From Cylindrobasidium torrendii FP15055 ss-10 (Eukaryota; Basidiomycota; Agaricomycetes; Agaricales; Physalacriaceae), in NCBI GenBank assembly GCA_000934385.1, contig KN880529.1, positions 23,961 to 87,960 of the forward strand: a DNA stretch of 64,000 bases. The letters are read 5' to 3'. Of this stretch, positions 35,619 to 47,260 are shown piece by piece. Below the pieces are notes generated by a model. It saw only the letters and a list, made by a program, of their open reading frames with translations. It searched no databases and was not told the origin of the DNA. Within the stretch, counting starts at the first letter, position 1. Each line of letters begins with the position of its first letter. The position numbers and the translations under genes were made by a program.

Positions 35619-38600
35619 ATGGATAAGCGGTTTCCTGGGCCATTCCAACCCCAGCGTCCGCACCGACGCGTTCTCCCCGTAGTTCTCGTCGCGCTCATCG
35701 TCGTCGGGAGCTTCGTTCGTCTATTCGGCACTGGCCGTTGGCTGGTCCCACAACGCACTCAATCTATACCCCATCGTGCAGCAGCTTTACTGGCCAAATG
35801 CCGACACTTAAACACTACTCCTGGTCCCCCACCCGACTTCTATACACGCAACATCTCGGATCGCTTCCAGCCTGGCACAAAATCCGTCCTAATCACCAAC
35901 GCTACTATCTGGACGGGAAACGACCGTGGGAACGAGGTCGTCACTGGGGATGTCCTCCTCGACGGCGGCATCATCAGAGGCGTAGGCACAGTGGACGTCT
36001 CTGGCTATGAGGACGGACAACTGGTCATCTACGACGCCCACGGCGCTTGGGTATCCCCAGGGTGCGTTATGATGCGACCTTCTACCCTCTCTGTTTCATC
36101 TACTTTAGAATAGTCGATATGCACTCCCACATCGGTGTCGGCAGCGCACCTCGTCTGGTAGGCTCGTCCGACACCAACTCCCATGCTGCCTCCATACAGC
36201 CATGGCTTCGAAGCATCGATGGCCTCAATACACATGATCTTGCTTATGAACTAGTCGTCGCTGGTGGCGTAACAACGTCCCTGGTACTACCAGGCTCGGC
36301 TGGCGGTATAGGTGGACAGGCATTCACCATTAAGCTTCGTCCGACAACCGAAAACACCCCAACTTCAATGTTACTCGAACCACCTCATGATCTTAATGGC
36401 AGCACGACTATGCATATGAAAATCCCACCACGCTGGCGACAAATGAAACACGCTTGTGGTATGTTAGACCGTGTAGTATCGCGTCGAATATCATTCTGAA
36501 CCATCTGACAGGTGAAAACCCCAGTACGAACACCACCACTCAGGCTAGAGTGCTTCCATAATGCTCTCATATAGGTATAATATATCATGGCACGCGAATG
36601 GACACGATGTGGAGCTTCCGCCAAGCGTACGAGAAGGCGCGCCTCATCAAACAGAATCAAGACGACTACTGCGAAGCTGCGCTTGCAGGAAAATGGGAGG
36701 GCCTCGGTGCATTCCCCGAGGAACTTCAATGGGAAGCTCTTGTCGACGTCCTTCGCGGTCGCGTCAAGGTTCATAATCACTGCTATGAGGCTGTCGATCT
36801 CGATAATATGATTAGGGTGGGTTTGCATGAGCTCGACACCTGAACACATACTCACCAGACTGCATTGTGATAGCTCACGCACGAGTTCAAGTTCCCCATA
36901 GCTGCATTCCACCACGCTCACGAGACCTATCTCGTTCCCGACCTTCTGAAGAAAGCCTATGGCCATCCACCCGCCGTTGCCATGTTCGCAAGCCTGAACA
37001 GATATAAGCGCGAGGCATACCGTGGCTCAGAGTTCGCACCTGCTATCCTGGCCAGTCACGGCATAGACGTTGTTATGAAGGTCCGTCAAGCAACCGCAGG
37101 TTCAGCTACAACTTACTCGGATGGACAGAGCGACCATGCCGTGCTTAACTCGCAGTATCTCTTACACGAAGCGCAACAGGCCCATCACTATGGTCTTCCG
37201 GATAACCTTGCTCTTGCCTCTGTGACCAGTACGCCCGCACGAATCACGGGCATGGACCATCGAATCGGTTATGTCAAGACCGGTCAGCCATCACCTTATC
37301 CCCCTCTCCACAAACTCATTCCAAATAACAGGCTTCGACGCAGACATCGTCGTCTGGGACAGCCACCCGCTAGCGCTAGGCGCAAGCCCCAAGCAAGTAT
37401 GGATCGATGGAATCGCCCAGCTCGAAAACCCACACGCCGCTCCCAAACCCAAATCGCAAAGCGCTCCCCAGACACCGGATTACACGAAGGAAGCCGCGCT
37501 GGCGGTGATGTACCGCGGTGAACCTCCTCTCGAGCCTTTGGTGTCGACGAAGGAGACAGTGGTGTTTGCGAATGTCTCCGAAGTCTACCTGCGCTCTAGA
37601 GGTAGCGTCAAGCAGGCTATGTCCGTGAAAGCCAACGGTGCCGTCGTCGTTCGCGGAGGAGAAATCGTGTGCATTGGGACAGCAACAGCCTGTCGGACAA
37701 GAGAACTTCTTTCTAGTGGAGACGTGCGGGTACAGGACTTGGGTGGAGGTGCTCTGGTGTGCGTTCCTTCGATTTCTCGATTTTTTACGTTGTGTTGAGC
37801 AGCGCACCACTGTCTAACCTCATCAACAGTCCTGGTCTGACACACTTTGGCACTATCATGGGTCTTGGGCACATCCAGTCCGAGGAAACGACCATGGACG
37901 GCGCGGTTCCCGATGTCATGCCCAGCATCGCGGGTGGTGCTGGCGGTATCGTTCACGCTAAGGATGGATTGCTCTTTGGCTCTCGACATGCACTGTAGGC
38001 TGTTTTCTAAATAGTCGGTCAAGTGCTGACTCGTTCTACAGCGTTTCGTATCACTACGGCGTAACGTCCGCCATAGCATCCCCACAGACGGATGGGGGTC
38101 TCGTGTCTGGGTTGACGGTAGCCTTTTCGACAGGCGCTAGTCACAAGCTGGAGCGGGGGGCGGTTATAGCTGATGCAACGGCGCTTCACGTTGTTGTTTC
38201 TATGGGGTCGACACAAATGAGCGTGTCTACCCAGCTAGCGGCATTGCGGAACCTCCTCCTAGGTGGCGGCGAAGGCGAGCTGGGACGACAGTTCAGGAGA
38301 GTGGCACAGGCAAGTTCATTTCAACATCGGCTTCCAGCGATTCTGACTGTATCATAGGGCGAGCTGGTGCTGGTAGTGGACGTGCATAACGCCGATGCCA
38401 TGGCGTCTTTGATTGAGCTCAAAACCGAGATCGTGGGGGCGACAAGTGCAGCGATAAGGATGACCTTTTCTGGAGGGACTGAGGCGCACCTTCTTGCCAA
38501 GGAAATCGCCGCGTCAGGTGTAGGGGTCATCGTGCACCCAGTGAGACCCTATCCCTCTGTGTGGGAAATGAAAAGAATGCGAGTTGTGTTGATTTTGATG

Positions 38601-38996
38601 CCCTTGTCGCGCACTGACCAAGTTGTACAGTCTTCCTGGCCCACCGCTGTCCGCCGACACGAACATCGGCGTACTGCTCGCACACAATGTGACCGTCGGG
38701 GTGGGAAATGGTGCGCTATGGAGCGTACGGAATACACGCTGGGACGTTGCCTGGGTGCGTGTTTTAGCAGGTCACCTGAATCGAAGTTGATGCATGTCTT
38801 GCAGGCTGCCTTGGAAGTCCAAGATATGTCCAAGACGGACGCACTGGCACTGGGGTCAGTCAATGTCGAGCAACTCCTTGGTGTCGAGGAGGAGATGGGT
38901 GATTTAGTGGCGACACAGGGAGGAACTCTGCTCGACTTTGAGGCCAAAGTCGTTGGCATCGTTTCGGCAAGGCGCGGCGTCGTGGATCTTCTCTGA
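35619..38996 (+). CDS. Membrane-anchored amidohydrolase (imidazolonepropionase/CE9-like)
   Basis: Twelve exons: 35619-36061, 36109-36458, 36512-36523 (12 nt), 36575-36816, 36874-37080, 37129-37282, 37332-37758, 37830-37994, 38042-38309, 38358-38578, 38631-38754 and 38805-38996, giving 934 residues. A basic N-terminus and one membrane span (VLPVVLVALIVVGSFVRLF) suggest a type II membrane protein with a lumenal or outer catalytic part. The HxH metal motif is VDMHSHIGVG; further histidines lie in FHHAHETY and HAVLNSQ. A second amidohydrolase-like half follows from about residue 580 (PGLTHFGTIMG). Introns at 38310 and 38579 begin with GC. Fungal relatives are often labelled carbohydrate esterase family 9, but the substrate is not known. 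The ATG chosen is the only one ahead of the span. Confidence 0.88.
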
Positions 38997-39375
38997 GGCA
39001 GACTGTCAAAAAGTGGCGCGATCCTATCATTAGAGAGTCTCAGGCGCCTAGAGCTCGATATTGGAACTAATAGAAAAGCTTTGAGTTGGCCGCTGAGGCC
39101 TTTGTCTGCAAACCGGCGAGACCTTGTCTGGGTGGTCAGAATCACCTGGAAAGTTGGAATGCTCGACTATAAAAGCAAACATCTTGAATGTTGGATTGGC
39201 CAAATTCCCCGAGACAGACATTGTTCGGCGTCATAGCTGAAGTCATTTTTTGCATATTGGACTTGTTTTTGACAGCGTCCCCACCCCTCTGCTGCGTGCT
39301 CGACGCTCCCTTGTCTTTCGCCCACCACCATCCAATCCAATCCAATCCAATTTTTCGACCAACAGACGAACAACC
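38997..39375. promoter_or_regulatory. Promoter region with a (TCCAA)4 tract
   Basis: Upstream region of the small four-exon gene. At 39331-39351 there are four tandem TCCAA units, which create several CCAAT pentamers about 25-45 nt before the ATG. Confidence 0.5.
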
Positions 39376-39781
39376 ATGATGATGACCGACACCGCCGTTC
39401 CCTCGTACGTCCTGGTGAGTAGGCGCGCCTCACATCACGTGTGTCGCGATCCTGATCCAATCGCGCCTAGTCTGAGGCGCAAAAATCCACCGGGCGCGTC
39501 GCTATCATCGACAGCAAAGGCGGTCGAGTTGCGACTGCGCGTGCACGTACGTATTTTCTCACCAGCGCCAGGAATCTTTACTGAATTTGCACAGAAATTG
39601 CGATGGGCAGACCAAAGGAGGCCCGCAGACGGTACAGCAGCCCCGAACGCCCCGATACCTCCCAGGAGCGTGCTGCCTTGTGAGTTTGTGGCGCGCATAT
39701 ATATCCAACTCGCTCTAATCTTTATGTCGCAGAGCTCGTATCTCGAAAGCATTTGAGCCTCGCGCAGGACTCGACGATTGA
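39376..39781 (+). CDS. Small four-exon protein, 82 residues, unknown
   Basis: Exons 39376-39414, 39471-39546, 39595-39679 and 39733-39781 join to an open frame of 82 codons. All three introns have good donors (GTGAGT, GTACGT, GTGAGT), AG acceptors, and lengths of 53, 48 and 56 nt. Each joint is in phase, and no frame crosses the region without splicing, which argues for a real gene. The product begins MMMTDTAVPSYVL, has a hydrophobic GRVAIIDSKGGRVATA segment that could be two beta strands, a very basic EARRRYSSPER part, and an acidic end. No signal peptide, zinc site or known domain. I do not recognise it. Confidence 0.62.
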
Positions 39782-42700
39782 TTCCCCTGCCATACCACTT
39801 CCACAAACTTGAAGTTCCAATCGGCCGTAGTGGCCTTGTATCATTATGTATATCCTACTGTACTACTATTCGCTCTTATGGCCTCTGCCAGATGCCTCTT
39901 TTGATCCTCTGCTATGCAAGATACTTCGAACTTCCAAATGTGAATGTGAGAAGAAGGCTGGTGGCGTCGCCCTCTGGCAACCAAGATGGCTGATATCTGC
40001 GAAGTATCGATCATGCTCAACTCATACACGGCTACGACCCTCCGCCCGAAGCCAGATTTCGGCCGTTTTGGTGTAATACAGTTCCAGGCAAAGTAGCACG
40101 CGCTTAGCAACCTCAGGGTCCTCCCCAGTTACGCCACATGCCGCGACGACGCAGGGGTCTTGCTCCCAAGCTCAATCTCGCTGTTAGAGACATACCGGAG
40201 CACCGTCGAAAAAAGGTGCCTTGAGATCTCTCGCGACATATCCAAGACAAGAGGTGCATGTATCACCATGGGTTCATTCTGTGCCATCGCTGGCCGTTCC
40301 GTTCCCGCCGCCGAAATTTGGGGGAATTTCCTTGGTTTTGAGCTCTTAGAACTGGGCCCCCCGGTGTCTTCCCCGCTTCTCCAGGAATTTCCTGGTGTAC
40401 CGACGGCTCGTCGAAAAAGGAAAAACAACAATAAGAAATCTAGGTGATCGGTGGCCTCGAGCTATCGACACTATTTCGGGGTGGGAGGCAATGGGAAGTT
40501 CGAACTACATAGACTCCGTGGTAGCCTGGTTACACTGAAAGATGGCTGGACCTTTGCCACAAGGCTCGCTTTGTGTGTCCAACTCCCTTCGCTCCACGGT
40601 GCCACCGGTTGAGAGATAGAGCGCGCCTCTTCCTTTGTCTGTCTTGTTCGAGGAAACAGGGTGCTTCACATTTTTCTGATGACTATGGCGGTTCCACGAA
40701 TTATTGCTTTGTTTTACTCCCGACGGATGGGGCGCGCTGATCACCACGAGCTAGCAAGTCTATCCGGGGTGAACCTTGTCTTCCCAGAAAGGCAGGTTCA
40801 AAGGTCGAAGACGAGATTGATCCCTGCACGATACGGCAATAAAAACACTTCTTCCAAGTGTTATCGATGCTGGATGCAGGGTTTGTGTGTCCCAGCGGCT
40901 CAGCTGAAGCCACGAGCCTATACAGTTCCTTTTGCCCCGTGCTATCGAGCAGTAGCACGAGGTTTGCATAGACAGTCGTAATGTTCTAGCCGTCTGAATT
41001 GCGCACTATCGTGGGAAAATCAGTGATAATCCTTGTTTCTCGACGGCGGTGGGTTATGTTGCGAGCAAGCGCCGTGATCTGCGTCCCTTCCATTCAATTG
41101 TACACTGCTGACCATTGGAGCGCACTGAGCCCTGTGGGACGGAACGAAGCGCTACGGGTTACACGGCACACGGAACACTCTTAGCAGCGAGCGCTGCCCT
41201 GCGTGTCGCTCTTCAAATTATTATTCACACAAGAGAACTACATTGATGTGACATCCCACGAAATTTTCGGGAATGGGTGAAGAATAAAACGGTGTTCAGA
41301 ATATTGCTTTGTGGCTGCGGTCAGTGTTCTTCCCCGGGGCTTCTACCCAAGTTCTATCAATGTGGCAGAAATTGCATCAGGATCTCTGCTACCGTTTCCC
41401 GCTCGATTTATTCCTTCAAGGGCCCCAAAAAGAGGCCTAAGAACACACTCGATTTTACGCTTTTCTTCTACAAAGGTGCTGATATTTCCGGAAATCCACT
41501 TGTTCAGCACAGTTTGAAGAAGGTTGCACACAACTTGAGTGGGGCGCAAAAGTACCTCGCCGCGTAAATAAATCCGTATCCATGCTTCACAACCATTTGA
41601 AAGCAAGCGCATCAGCATCAAACATGGCGTTCACTGCACTGTGCACATGCAGGAAATTTCGAAGGACTTACGAACAAGAGCGCCAACTGTATGCGACGGC
41701 GAACTACTTGTTTAGACCCTACGAGGCTGGGGAAACGTGATCAATCCCGCCGTTGATGGCCGCATCAACCCTGCAGAGCCCCCGGAGACTCCTTGCATGA
41801 AATCGATACTGTCCCTCCTCCACATCCACATCCAAAAAATCCCTTGAAGCCCGAACTCGTGCGGCTTTGCATATTTCTCCGGATGTATAGTGCTGCTAAG
41901 GCATTTCCTCCGGGGGTTCCAGGCTGGCCTGCATCGCAGTGGGAGAAACGCAGTAAGATTGAGAAGCGAAGGTACCATGCTGTTGTCCACCACCTGCCGC
42001 ATTGGCTGGGGTCGTGGCTGATAAGGTTCGCCTGCAAAGTGGGCACGAGACGTTGCTCTGGGTCAGCACTGCTCCATTTGGAGGGTGCATCGTACAACCC
42101 GGTGGAATGGCTATTGCCCTCGACTTGTCCTCGAGGCGTACACACTCCATTCACCGACGCTCCGCCACGAGCAGGCTGCGAATGATGGTGAGGATCCTTC
42201 GCAGGAGGCATGCACTCCATCCCCAGTGACTCATGCTCAGTGACCTTTAGGACTCCGCCGGCCTCATCCGGCCTTATAGCTTAATGTATTAATGACGCAT
42301 ACCTTGAAATCCGTACGCGCATCGAGCGAGCATCCAAGCTGGATTCCGCAAGTTCGACAAATCAAGTGTTAATTGAATAATTGGGCAACAGGATCCACTC
42401 TCCCCCGCGGAAGAGGGCTCACAATCATGTGGAGATCTAGCCCGAAGAATGGAGAGCAGTCGCAGTGGCGTCTTCGAGGTTGGACCTGCATTATAAGGGT
42501 AACGCCTTCGTATACATCAAAGAGTATGCTTGTGCATACACTGTCAAGAAGATGCTCAGTACACCATACTCGAGGCAAGTCGCAAGTTCGATAGAGCCTT
42601 CTGACAAATGCACAAATGAACTTGGGACTACTTCATTGATGGGTTTTCCGGGCGCAACAAATCCGCCCTCAGTGTACATATCGCATCCCCACACACACCA

Positions 42701-44529
42701 GTTCGCAAATCCCCATGACACCGTCCGTATCGATGCGTAGCAGGATCCGTGAAGCCCAGGTGAAGCCGCATTCAAATTCCCTAGATATCCAGAGGCAGTC
42801 GGCACGATAAGGATGTCGGAAATGAATTTGTTCGCATATGTTGTGCGAGCCCAGTGTGTCCGGTAGCCATACGGACCAGGAGCTTGCAGCTATCCAGATG
42901 GGTCGCTGATGTTGTAGATTGTCCTCAGATGATCCAGCGCCGCGCAAGCACTCGGAACGATGAGGAGATGATAGTGTACTGGACGCCGACGACGGGGATG
43001 CCAGGTGTGTCGCGGGGTCCAAGCGTGCCCGCGAACGCCAGGTATCAGTACAGGCAATCAGCCGAGCTCCTCGTCGATGAAAAAAATAAATCTAAGCAGT
43101 GCACGAAATGAAGAGAGCTCAGGTGAGCGGGAGTTTGTCTTGACAAGTCATTTCAACTGTTGTATGTAGGGACAGAGGGTGGCGTCGGTGTCTACGGTCA
43201 CGTTTCGTCTCTCGTGACCGTGAGCGCGTCCAGGAGGGAGAGCTTTGAAGGCAATATTATAGAGAGCCTCAGAGCCCGTGGGGGGTCCCGTCCAAGGCAC
43301 CGCGGTGATCCGCATATCACTGTTATGAAGTCGGCCTCGAGCTGATATGACGCTCTTGCTGAGGTCTACTCGAGCAGGGTCAAACTCGTGTCGAATTTAA
43401 CAAAATGTCTTCCCGGACCAGGTCAAAGGGTGTCGGGTGGATTATTCTCGTCAATTTGGGCAGAGGGTTTTTACAAAGCTGTCCATCCGGAAGGCCATTT
43501 CTGGAGATTGAGCGATTCATTCTACGAGGTTATGAGGTGTACATGCCAATATTCAGCACTGATGCAGTGTAGATTCTCCAGGGCTACCAGACATTGTGGG
43601 ACGGACCCACCTCATGTCTTCAATTTTAAAATTTTTACAATGTACGAGGTAAGCAATGGATTTCAAAACATTGTGGTACGTCTATCTTCGGTGTATTGAG
43701 CGCTTGAGCAACCAATGCGAGACCAAAGAATTCCATGCGATGCGAGTAAGCGAATGAAAAATGACGAGTACTGTAACGGCGCCGCGAACTCTTGCATCAA
43801 GGACAGGACTGAAGAATTTATCCTGCTGGGAGAAGTCCAATAGACCGCCCAAACTTCGACATGACATCGGCCGACGGATACGAACCTGCTACTAGTAAAG
43901 CTGTTAACCATTGATACAGCAATGTGAACGCTAAACTAGCGTGTATAAGTGTCTTGGTTAGCGACGTAACGTCCCATAGATATCGAGCGAACACCGTTTA
44001 GCAGCCCGAGCAGCCCCCGCGCAAAGAGAAGTAAAATGAAGAGAACTATGCATGAAGCCCGGCCACTCGCCGAGTGCTAGCGCCACCCGCTTTGATGCAC
44101 AGGCCCACTGTGTGCGCAACTCTGCAAAGCCTGGCAAAGGGAAGACGCCGACGCAACACGGGATCCAGAAAGCACATTGTCACCGTGGGAATCGACAGGG
44201 CATGGTAGACGCTGGGCCAATGCAAAAAGCTACGACAATACATTGCACAGCGGGCTTTGAGTCCAGAACTTGAGCATGCTCCACCTCGAGGTTCAGGAAT
44301 CGTTAATATGATACAGTGAAGTGAATGATACTACATCGTGGTAGGAAAGCGAAGCCGGTCAAGGGAAGTTGGCAATATCCATGCCGCGGTACAATGAGTG
44401 TGAGTACAGTGGCTGACGCTTGCGTGCGATACCGAAAGAAGAGTGGACGGGGTGAAGATTGCCCATTGTGCTAACGTAATACATAGCTTAAGAAAGAGTT
44501 GGAGAGGGATGTGAAGGCTCACATTCGTA
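39782..44529. other. 4.7-kb tract without a supported gene
   Basis: This is the longest gene-free stretch. Frames reach about 130 codons (41793-42185 plus; 41765-42220 and 42669-43022 minus), but splice patterns and composition do not support them. A minus-strand frame at about 42491-42805 has a Gly/Ser/Trp-rich sequence that could be a decayed enzyme or secreted protein; I cannot name it. No terminal repeats, integrase or reverse transcriptase motifs seen. Confidence 0.5.
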
Positions 44530-45372
44530 TCAAACTTTTCTCGTCTTGATGTATGCTTTGAGTGGGCACTCCTCTGTCGAAGTTTTCCCACTACACGGCT
44601 TGCACGTCCGCCCGTGTCGAACCATAAGGATATGGAGACCATACTTGAGCTCTGGAGGTATTCGCAAGTCTAGATGTGCTTGTGCTAAAACACGGTCCGC
44701 CGATGGTGGAACCCAACCGAGCGACTTGCTCAAGCGGAAGACATGGGTGTCCACGGCGAACGAGTCACGACCAATGCAGAATAGCAAGACGCAAGACGCC
44801 GTCTTGGGTCCGACACCTTTGTAAGAGCAAAGCTCTCTCATGATTTCGTCATCAGTGACAGATGGGCCAGCAGCGTCTGATGCAGAAAGGTGCTGCAGTG
44901 AATACGAACCGTGCTTTTCGTGAATAGAACGAAGAAGCGACTGGATGGTCGCCGCCTTTTTGTTTGCAAGGCCGCCTGACCGAATGGCGTCGATGACGGC
45001 GTCCAGCGGAGCATCGACGATTGCAGCAAAATTGTGACGTCCAAAAACTCGATCGAGGCTCGCTTTGGCGCGCGTCGAGTTTTTTCCTGACGTGTTTTGG
45101 GAGAGAATGGTGCCAATGAGTGAGTCGACGACGTTGAACGTCTGTCCACAAGTCCTAGCCGAGTTGTCTGAATCTCGAGGCTTCGTTGGGCGAGAGGACT
45201 TGGTGTCTGGGTGGTGTTTCGACAAGATACTGTGGACCTCAAGCGCCTCTTCGGCGGTTGGACGCGCAAAATCAGGAAATGGAGAGATTGTAGAATAGTC
45301 AGAGAGAAGCTTGAGCTTCTTGGATGCATGAGCCGTCTCGAGAACGGGGCTAAGTGATCGCTTGAGGGACAT
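44530..45372 (-). CDS. HhH-GPD DNA glycosylase, EndoIII-like
   Basis: An uninterrupted 280-residue frame. Enzymes of this fold remove damaged bases in base-excision repair in nucleus or mitochondrion. The helix-hairpin-helix is SYKGVGPKTAS (with its lysine) and the catalytic aspartate is in FAVDTHVFRLSKSLGW, as in endonuclease III. The C-terminal cysteines run CKPCSGKTSTEEC, with three cysteines and spacing unlike the C-x6-C-x2-C-x5-C cluster of EndoIII, so an iron-sulfur cluster is doubtful. A basic KRSLSP and KKLKLL start may be a nuclear signal. It differs from Ntg1-type enzymes, and the base specificity is unknown. The ATG at 45372 is the first in frame. Confidence 0.9.
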   Translation of the reverse strand: MSLKRSLSPVLETAHASKKLKLLSDYSTISPFPDFARPTAEEALEVHSILSKHHPDTKSSRPTKPRDSDNSARTCGQTFNVVDSLIGTILSQNTSGKNSTRAKASLDRVFGRHNFAAIVDAPLDAVIDAIRSGGLANKKAATIQSLLRSIHEKHGSYSLQHLSASDAAGPSVTDDEIMRELCSYKGVGPKTASCVLLFCIGRDSFAVDTHVFRLSKSLGWVPPSADRVLAQAHLDLRIPPELKYGLHILMVRHGRTCKPCSGKTSTEECPLKAYIKTRKV

Positions 45373-47260
45373 GGTGGGAAGAGACAAACTGAGTCGGCGC
45401 GCTCGATCAGATCCGAGCTCCGCATCCAGCCATCCGACAGACGCGCACTGCCGATGTACAGGACTCGTAGCAACACCATTGTGCTATTCCAGAGGTGGGA
45501 GGTTGAAGACACAAGTCGCGTCCCAATTTAAGCTGCTAATTGAATCAAGTACAATGACTAGGATTAACGGCACCGTCGCGTCTCGGACTCGGAGAGGTAC
45601 CACTTAACATCCCAAGAAGACCGTTGAACGCCAATAGGATACTTATCGGAAGCCCCCCAAGGAGAGGTGAGACCATGAGCACGCCCGCTGGAGCTGGGGT
45701 TGCCCCAAGGACTTAATGCCCTTTGCTAATATTCGAAATTGAAAAGCAACAATGGCTCGTTAAGAAACGGGTCTATATACTAGCCTCCTGTTTCATTGAG
45801 TACAATGTTTGAGCCCCATTTCAGCCTTATCGACCGACCATTGTTCGCCCGTTTAGGCATGCAGATATCTTGTGCTCGATCTGGAAACAATGTTCGTAGA
45901 AAGTCGTTCTGGTCTGCTCAGTGACTTTCAGGACAAATTGGAGGTTTCCATTCTCCCCAGATAATCCGTCACGCGTTGTGAAATTGATGTGCGCAATCCA
46001 TGCCAACAAGATTCTCTGGACGCGAACCCTCCATTCTCCTCATGTCTGAGAAAATCCAGGTTCAGTGTGCGGATGGCGGCAGCGATGGCCAGCGCCTGAG
46101 TCCGTGGGCGACGTTCCCCTCGACGATGGCGGGGGATTCTGTAAGCAGCGCACGTTGTGAGACATGATGGACCCTCTTGTGTTTAACAACAATTTTTGGT
46201 TCCGTTTGTCCCGCCGGGTTGCGCTTTCGACCACGCGCGCCGGCGGTTGTCACACGTGTTTCTGCATCACCGCGTGACAGTGCAGTGCGCCCCATCGATA
46301 TTACCTGCGTCGCCGTCGCCCGGTGCGGGAAAAATCGGAAAATGAAAGTGGAGGCCAGCATACCCAGTTCATGGAATTTCCTTAATTTTGCGGTGAATCC
46401 TATCCTATCGATGAGTGTGCCCAGGCCATTGCGCGCGCTGCTGTGACCGCTGATGTGGCTGTGTAGAAGCAGAAATTGCGCCAAACTCGGCCGGGGAATT
46501 ACCTCAATCTCGGTATAGCTGGTGCTTGGGGTCCTCCTTGCTAAAACAAGCAAGCTGAAAGACGGACGAATCTCTCTTCTTTTTTACTTTCCCACGAAGT
46601 TTGCATAGAGGCAGGAAGACGCGCCCTGCTGGGGCGGAATTCAGGAGAAATTGGCTCCCCCCACCCGCTGAACATAAGATCGGCCCAACAAAGAACGGAC
46701 TGTGCAGAGAGAGGAATTACTGGAAATGGCATGCTTACGTTTTCCTGGCGCCATCAAGCGACAAACTGATTGAAATGAACAATACGCGGAGGCAATCTGT
46801 TGCGCCCAGATGAAAAGCAGATGTCTCGGCCGGGTTAGGGCCAGGACCAACCAGTCTATCGGAAACGGTCACAGAGAACTCCATTTCCCCCGATCCAAAT
46901 CGAGTTTCTCTTCTACTCCGCTTATAGATTGGCAATGTGTCTGGATAACCTCATTGGTCCTGTCGGACCTTTTGCACAACCCATCCCGAGGCAGGAAGTA
47001 TAAAACCATCCTCCCAATTCTCCTTCGGCTTCGTCCCCCGCCCTCCCCTCTCGATTGTCCTCCGCGTCCTCGAAAGACATAACCCCCGGTCGACAACTCT
47101 CTCTCTTCAGAGCACCCTCCCGTGCTCTTCTCATCCAGATCTTTTTGCGAAACATTGTGCTCGTCGCCATCCTCATCGCCGACGACCTTTCGGCGTCGCC
47201 AGCTTTTTTTTTCTATCATCCATCCCTTGTATCTCTGGTTTCCCATCCTAGCGCAACATC
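45373..47260. other. 1.9-kb divergent intergenic region
   Basis: Between the glycosylase and HMG-box genes. No coding frame is supported. The last 250 nt are C/T-rich (leader of the HMG gene). Long upstream regions are common for transcription-factor genes. Confidence 0.5.

Noticed and set aside
38582..38622. GT-AG alternative (41 nt) to the GC-AG intron of the amidohydrolase
   Set aside because: In frame, but the branch-like CACTGAC would sit only a few bases before the acceptor; the GC donor gives the expected ILPGPPL joint.
41793..42185. 130-codon plus-strand frame
   Set aside because: His/Pro-rich, not supported by splice signals, and an equally long frame exists on the other strand.
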